The position numbers and the translations under genes are program-made. Shown here piece after piece: positions 22,056 to 22,758 of a stretch of 22,758 nt of DNA (the first letter of the stretch is position 1; each line of letters opens with the position of its first letter). The DNA lies in contig JAFDIC010000024.1 in assembly GCA_019308525.1 (NCBI GenBank), forward strand, positions 1-22,758, written 5' to 3'. Source of the stretch: Deltaproteobacteria bacterium. GTDB lineage: Bacteria > Desulfobacterota > DSM-4660 > Desulfatiglandales > HGW-15. The notes below the pieces were generated by a model. The model was not told where the DNA came from, did no database searches, and saw nothing but the letters and a program-made list of their open reading frames with translations.

Positions 22056-22758
22056 ATGATTCTGACAAGGGATCTTCATTTTGCCTATGAAGACAGTGAA
22101 GCGCCCGTTCTCAAGGGCATAAACATGGAGATTAGGGAAGGCGATCACGTGGCTATCATCGGACCCAACGGAGATGGTAAGACCACACTGGTAAAACAGC
22201 TCAACGGTCTCCTGCTGCCCACCAAGGGGGAAGTGCAGGTGGATGGAATGGATACCCGCGATGGCAGCAACCTCAAAAGAATAAGGCAAAGGGTAGGGAT
22301 GGTATTTCAGAATCCCGATGACCAGATAGTGGGGATGACCGTGGAGGAAGACGTGGCATTTGGCCCTGGAAACATGCAGATGCCCCCAGCCGAGATCAGG
22401 GGCCGGGTGCGAAGATCCCTGGAGATGGTCGGAATGGACGGGAATGCGCGCAGGGCACCACAGGCCCTTTCAAACGGCGAAAAACAGCTTGTCGCCATTG
22501 CCGGTGTCCTTGCCATGGAGCCCAGGTATATCATCTTTGATGAACCGACCACTTACCTGGATCCATTATGGAAGAAAAAGATCATGGAGGTGATTCTTGG
22601 GCTCAAGGAGAAAGGGATCGGCATAGTCCATGTTACACACAACATGGATGAGGCTGGAGAGGCTGACCTGGTCTTCGTTATGAACCGAGGAGAAATCGTG
22701 ACCCGCGGGGGGGCCTGCGAGATCTTCTCGAAGAGAGAATACCTGGACGAGATCGGCC
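22056..22758 (+). CDS. ECF-transporter ATPase (BioM/CbiO/EcfA type), cut by window end
   Basis: The first 234 residues are present and the gene runs off the right edge. It is an ABC ATPase of the cobalt/biotin ECF type. The Walker A motif is GPNGDGKT, the Q-loop is FQNPDDQ, the signature is LSNGEKQL in place of the usual LSGGQ, the Walker B is YIIFDEPT, and the H-loop is THNMDEA. The start ATG at 22056 follows TTAGGAG, 9 bp after the bioY stop. Its position directly after bioY makes it the likely energy source for biotin uptake (BioM). The membrane T-component gene would be expected next, outside the window. Confidence 0.93.
   Translation, partial: MILTRDLHFAYEDSEAPVLKGINMEIREGDHVAIIGPNGDGKTTLVKQLNGLLLPTKGEVQVDGMDTRDGSNLKRIRQRVGMVFQNPDDQIVGMTVEEDVAFGPGNMQMPPAEIRGRVRRSLEMVGMDGNARRAPQALSNGEKQLVAIAGVLAMEPRYIIFDEPTTYLDPLWKKKIMEVILGLKEKGIGIVHVTHNMDEAGEADLVFVMNRGEIVTRGGACEIFSKREYLDEIG

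Overview
The window looks like chromosome from an anaerobic deltaproteobacterium (Desulfobacterota type). This is inferred from gene content: an anaerobe-type homocysteine-synthesis pair (DUF39/COG1900 protein plus NIL-domain ferredoxin), quinolinate synthase, an Rrf2 regulator with cysteines, a 'two-CW' HTH protein, RseC, and several families of palindromic intergenic repeats of a kind common in that group. No rRNA, tRNA or CRISPR array was seen.

Region 1 (1-9304, + strand) is the most unusual part. Two complete sets of aconitase/isopropylmalate-dehydratase-type large and small subunits (9-1791 and 6544-8307) bracket two tandem M24 (creatinase/aminopeptidase P-fold) proteins with degraded metal sites, an SdhA/fumarate-reductase-like flavoprotein and a 108-residue [2Fe-2S]-only protein. 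An FCD-type GntR regulator follows, with a perfect family operator placed in its own putative promoter. The first dehydratase pair is separated from the rest by a 490-bp repeat-rich spacer. I infer an organic-acid pathway: hydration/dehydration of hydroxy-acids, reduction or oxidation of the enoic acid by the flavoprotein, and hydrolysis by the M24 pair. The substrate cannot be read from the sequence. The region ends in a flavoprotein gene cut off after about 30 codons.

Region 2 (9319-11690, - strand) holds a small coiled-coil-like protein, a palindromic MITE-like element, a phenylacetate-CoA-ligase-type enzyme and a stand-alone IMP cyclohydrolase domain of PurH.

Region 3 (11718-13170, +) has a promoter and a fused two-domain glycosyltransferase. 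It converges on region 4 (13140-17838, -): DUF39 protein, NIL-ferredoxin, Rrf2 regulator, a MOSC-quinolinate synthase fusion and RseC. The Rrf2 gene has a good promoter with a perfect AT-rich palindrome at the start site.

Region 5 (17839-19112) is mostly non-coding and rich in inverted repeats, with one two-CW HTH gene. Region 6 (19113-22758, +) holds mnmA, a second repeat-rich spacer, then a biotin module: birA with a clear BirA box, bioY, and an ECF-type ATPase cut by the window end.
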